Position numbers and translations under genes: made by a program
NCBI RefSeq assembly: GCF_002257645.1
Contig: NZ_NQMO01000001.1
Location: 1,701,553-1,765,552, forward strand
Source of the DNA: Paenibacillus sp. XY044
GTDB lineage: Bacteria > Bacillota > Bacilli > Paenibacillales > Paenibacillaceae
Length of the DNA stretch: 64,000 nt
Direction of reading: 5' to 3'
Shown: positions 61,097 to 64,000 of the stretch, piece after piece
Layout of the letters: the number at the start of each line of letters is the position of its first letter
Numbering within the stretch: position 1 is the first letter of the stretch
The notes under the pieces: model-generated
Seen by the model: the letters and a program-made list of their open reading frames with translations, nothing else
What the model was told of the DNA's origin: nothing
The model's database searches: none

Positions 61097-62974
61097 TCAC
61101 AAAAGATGGCTAATCCTGATAATACACTCACCCTGAGCGACAGGTTTAATAATTGTAAGCTTAATCCGATATAAAGCATCTCCCCACATATCCCGCATGA
61201 TCTTATCCTCGAGTGAGGTTTTCTCTATTGAGCTGGCATACCTGCTGCTGTCATATTGTATTTCTACCCTATTGTGATGATCATCCTGCAGGATAAGACT
61301 TCCATTCCCCTGTACTTTAGGTGGGTAAGGCGTAATTAGAATTTGTATTATGTCGTCAGTCACTTGGTTTACCAGAAATTGGTCATTGATTTCAATATAC
61401 GGGGACAACTCACGATTGAAGCTTATGGTCCTTACCCAGCTCCTGATTCCAGCGGAATCGGGATAAGCTCCTGCGATGTTCATGGATAAAGATGCTGCCT
61501 CATTCTCAAGGCGGTAATCAACATCTTTAGCTCGAAATTGTCTTCCATCCTGTTGCTGAGTTCCATTGATTATGGGCAGATTGTGATATCCAGATTGCAT
61601 CGCCCAAAGGGTATACCGCTCAGAAAAGAATGTTTTGGATGTATAGGTCAATAATCCAGGATCTATGATCATGGGGGAACCATTACAATAAACAATGAAA
61701 TGTCCAATGTCATTGTGATTATGGCTTTCACCGTTATGCCCGCCTTTAGCGGCGAGGAATAGCCCGTTAGGCGAATCCTCTTGTTCCCTGGCTACCATGA
61801 GGTGAATTCCGTCAAGCCATGCATCCCGGATATAAGGAGATTCTCCGGAATATTGCTCTACTTCCGCATAGTTGAACAAAGCCGGCAGCAGGCGAAACAT
61901 AGGTGAAAACTCCAGGCATGTTGCTTCTTCCCGCTTCATTCTCTGTACCTTGGCTCCAAGTTCACTTAACCTCGCATCTCCAATACGACGGCCATATCGA
62001 TACGTAAGTTCGGCGGGGATATGTACTTGTGCCGGGCTGTCAGCAAAGTTGACAAAATACGAATCATCAATATAAGCTTTGTAAATATAACGGCCTATTT
62101 GCCTGATCTGGGGTTCATGATACACATTGATGATGCCTTCTGAAGCGCAGTACAGCAGTTCCAGACAGTCAAAAATCGTTCCTCCGGCATACATCCAATA
62201 CTTCGGGCCTTCCTCGCAGCCGCCATCTGCATGAAGCTTATAAATATATTGGTCCAAACTTCTCATTGCCTTGATCACCGCGGCTTCTCGCCGATTTGGA
62301 TCGTTTTCCAAAAGTATAAAGGCCTGTAAGCAGTTTGAATTACACCATGAATTCCAATTGTTTAACATGTTCTCTTGGTTCAAACCCATCCACCAAAAAT
62401 CATTCCGCTGCAAATACGGCTCGAGAATTCTCCTGTTTACTTCCAAATATATGCGCTCACATACCATAGCACTGATTTCGTCCAGCTTTGTCTTCAGCAA
62501 ATAATGAGTCCATGCGAGCAGTGCAGCAGTCTCGGCCGAGAACAATTCAATAATCTGATCCGATACGTCCGGAAGCGAATCCTGCCTCCTCATCATATAG
62601 CTGTGAGCAGGAATCCCCCAAAAGGTTTCTTCGCATATGCACCATATTCCATTAATGATATCGATCAGAAAACGCCCCTGATTCTCAATACATTCCGCTA
62701 TGACTAGATGCGCCAGAACCTCTCTTCTATTCCATGAGGCGGTATCATAATCAACACGATTCCCCGTTCTGCTGTAGTCCATATATTGAGTGGCAGTTAT
62801 CGTCGGCCAGGAATAATGCAGCTTGCTCACGCCTTTACCAATCCAATACGATCTGAGGTTTGATGGCAGTTGATTCCATTGGTTACGATCCTCAATTGTA
62901 GGAAACGGTTTGTAATTTTCCTGTTGAAGCAAGCACGTTGTAAGGTTGTCATTAATATATCGTTCTGCTAGCAT
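61097..62974 (-). CDS. Heparinase II/III-like polysaccharide lyase
   Basis: 625 residues. An N-terminal alpha-helical toroid (about 1-370, with LNNWNSWCNSNCLQAFILLE and LHADGGCEEGPKYWMYAGG) is followed by the beta-sandwich heparinase II/III signature GGHNGESHNHNDIGHFIVYC and GSPMIIDPGLLTYTS. Known relatives cleave heparin, alginate or related uronic-acid polysaccharides. There is no signal peptide, so it is probably cytoplasmic and acts on imported oligosaccharides. AAAGAGG precedes ATG 62974. Monocistronic here. Confidence 0.9.
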   Translation of the reverse strand: MLAERYINDNLTTCLLQQENYKPFPTIEDRNQWNQLPSNLRSYWIGKGVSKLHYSWPTITATQYMDYSRTGNRVDYDTASWNRREVLAHLVIAECIENQGRFLIDIINGIWCICEETFWGIPAHSYMMRRQDSLPDVSDQIIELFSAETAALLAWTHYLLKTKLDEISAMVCERIYLEVNRRILEPYLQRNDFWWMGLNQENMLNNWNSWCNSNCLQAFILLENDPNRREAAVIKAMRSLDQYIYKLHADGGCEEGPKYWMYAGGTIFDCLELLYCASEGIINVYHEPQIRQIGRYIYKAYIDDSYFVNFADSPAQVHIPAELTYRYGRRIGDARLSELGAKVQRMKREEATCLEFSPMFRLLPALFNYAEVEQYSGESPYIRDAWLDGIHLMVAREQEDSPNGLFLAAKGGHNGESHNHNDIGHFIVYCNGSPMIIDPGLLTYTSKTFFSERYTLWAMQSGYHNLPIINGTQQQDGRQFRAKDVDYRLENEAASLSMNIAGAYPDSAGIRSWVRTISFNRELSPYIEINDQFLVNQVTDDIIQILITPYPPKVQGNGSLILQDDHHNRVEIQYDSSRYASSIEKTSLEDKIMRDMWGDALYRIKLTIIKPVAQGECIIRISHLL

Positions 62975-63206
62975 TGGACGTCAGCCTCTTTCAATGTATG
63001 AATGATAAGCCCGTTACATTATTTTAATATGTTAATGAATAATTGTTAAATAAACCTAATCTTTGTGTACATGGGATGAACGATGAATTCCCATATCCGA
63101 AACCTTCGGCACAAGCTGGAAGACGATCCTGCCCGTCCCTGATACATTCAAACAATGCTTCGTTTTCTTGTTCAAATGGGATATAAAAAATCACCTTCTC
63201 TTGTTC

Positions 63207-63299
63207 AACTAACCTGTCCGTTAACTTAACGACGGCAGCCGATAATTTTGTCCGGCTGCCGTCGTATCATGATTGAGCTATTGCCTCCCGTTAGCTAAA
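63207..63299 (+). repeat. attC-like element A13
   Basis: Left simple site AACTAAC, CTGTC, CGTTAACTTAA. Inner stem GACGGCAGCC (63231-63240) pairs perfectly with GGCTGCCGTC (63254-63263). Right site TTGAGCTATTG (63273), CCTCC, CGTTAGCTAAA. It lies 15 bp from the stop of the kinase gene. Confidence 0.83.
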
Positions 63300-63313
63300 C
63301 AAGAAAAAGCAAG

Positions 63314-63820
63314 TCACATCAATTGAAGTTCAAGAAGATCTAAATTATCGCGAACGAGGATCGTTTTGTCTTTATAGTCCCATTGGCCGATCAAGTTAGG
63401 AAGCTTCGTCAAATTGTAATCTTTATTCCATGCCAACAAGTCGTGGATGCCTTCGAGCGTCTCGCGCTTCTTGTTTGGGACGATACCCGCAATACGCTCT
63501 TCATAACGCTTCCAGATTCGTTCCTCCTGAACGGACAACGGCGTCAACAGTACGACGATTTTGTCTGCAGCAGCAAAACTTGGCTCTACCCACGACCTGA
63601 ATACGCCTTCTACGATCCACGAATCGAAACCGATGATTTCTCTGAGTCGGCGGTCGCGCTCATCCTCCGGTGCCTTTACACCATATTTATTCGATTTATG
63701 ATCCCAGAAAATATCGTCTAGGTCGTAATGGGGGATCCGAAGCTTATCGCTCAATAACGCCGCGATATAGGATTTACCGCTACCTGAGCCGCCGATGATA
63801 TGGATTCGAATAGAAAACAC
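63314..63820 (-). CDS. P-loop kinase, topology-modulation/adenylate-kinase-like (FlaR type)
   Basis: 168 residues. Walker A is GGSGSGKSYIA at the N terminus, then HYDLDDIFWD and WIVEGVFRSW, the usual pattern of small AAA/adenylate-kinase-like 'DNA topology modulation' proteins. The substrate is unknown. The frame begins at GTG 63820, but that codon is part of the ribosome site AAGAGGTG; an ATT codon 9 nt downstream (63811), giving IRIHIIGGSG, has better spacing. It is the only gene between elements A13 and A14. Confidence 0.78.
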   Translation of the reverse strand: MFSIRIHIIGGSGSGKSYIAALLSDKLRIPHYDLDDIFWDHKSNKYGVKAPEDERDRRLREIIGFDSWIVEGVFRSWVEPSFAAADKIVVLLTPLSVQEERIWKRYEERIAGIVPNKKRETLEGIHDLLAWNKDYNLTKLPNLIGQWDYKDKTILVRDNLDLLELQLM

Positions 63821-63876
63821 CTCTTTGTTCCAGACTGTATTAACTACCTATGCTGAGAGTACTTCGTCGTGTTGTT

Positions 63877-63968
63877 TAAACTATCCTGCCCGTTAGCTTA
63901 ACGAAAAAAGGAGTAAGTGCCACAGGCAAATTGCTCCTTTATTGAACTAATGTTTCCCGTTAGTTGTC
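63877..63968 (+). repeat. attC-like element A14
   Basis: Left simple site AAACTATC, CTGCC, CGTTAGCTTAA (63891-63901). Inner stem AAAGGAG (63907) / CTCCTTT (63934) with a nested TGCC/GGCA. Right site TTGAACTAATG (63942), TTTCC, CGTTAGTTGTC. The series therefore probably continues past the window edge. Confidence 0.82.
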
Positions 63969-64000
63969 ATCAGCTGTTCCGTGATGCAGGTCGGATCCTT

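Overview
The window reads as chromosomal DNA of a Gram-positive, spore-former-type Firmicute, most likely Paenibacillus. The clues are an S-layer-homology (SLH) anchored glycosidase, a GH127 enzyme, copper-amine-oxidase-like stalk domains, a c-di-AMP riboswitch in front of a KimA-type potassium importer, a T-box leader, and strong AGGAGG-type ribosome sites.

Layout. 1-6 kb: a five-gene oligopeptide ABC importer (the binding protein is cut by the window edge) ending in a small membrane protein. 6.8-9.3 kb: a PrsW-type membrane protease fused to a C-terminal PD-(D/E)XK nuclease-like toxin domain, with a small putative immunity gene. 9.4-12.8 kb: an APH/CotS-like kinase, then a c-di-AMP riboswitch and kimA. 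13-18.9 kb: a LacI regulator and a sugar operon with a perfect palindromic operator (dehydrogenase, Gfo/Idh/MocA oxidoreductase, decayed HAD phosphatase, GH127 glycosidase). 19.1-21.4 kb: SLH-GH3 hexosaminidase. 21.7-22.8 kb: a XerS-like tyrosine recombinase.

23.3-38 kb, and again at 63.2-64 kb, is the most unusual part. Mostly single genes, nearly all on the minus strand, are separated by 80-100 bp elements that all point the same way. Each complete element has a degenerate left site, a variable inner stem and a well-conserved right site with 11-bp inverted arms around a 5-bp spacer. That is the layout of integron attC sites. The bounded genes are of the kind found in cassettes: globin, N-formylglutamate amidohydrolase-like, nucleotidyltransferase, amidase, RibD/DHFR-like reductase, methyltransferase, small kinase. 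Some stop codons lie inside the element. I propose an integron-like gene-cassette array in a Firmicute; the nearby recombinase is a candidate but unproven integrase. Two further element types (B and C) have a similar outer-repeat/inner-hairpin design. Beside the array is a complete T-box leader with its own promoter but no downstream gene, aimed antisense at the recombinase gene.

33-42 kb is a graveyard of fragments (TetR, FAD monooxygenase, IS256 transposase, GH95) around an intact DeoR-ROK-MATE operon and two secreted proteins. 42-44 kb holds an alkylsulfatase-like metallo-hydrolase. 45.5-60.6 kb is a copper/respiration island: NosD-NosL-NosY-NosF with a frameshifted ResA-like gene but no NosZ, a CtaG-like protein, a two-component system, SCO1, a lipoprotein cytochrome c, a FixH/YtkA-like protein, a FecCD-type permease with binding protein but no ATPase, and two PepSY membrane proteins. 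Four of its transcription units share an 18-bp inverted-repeat motif about 65-175 bp upstream of the first gene. 61-63 kb carries a heparinase II/III-like polysaccharide lyase. All assignments rest on reading the sequence; no database search was run.
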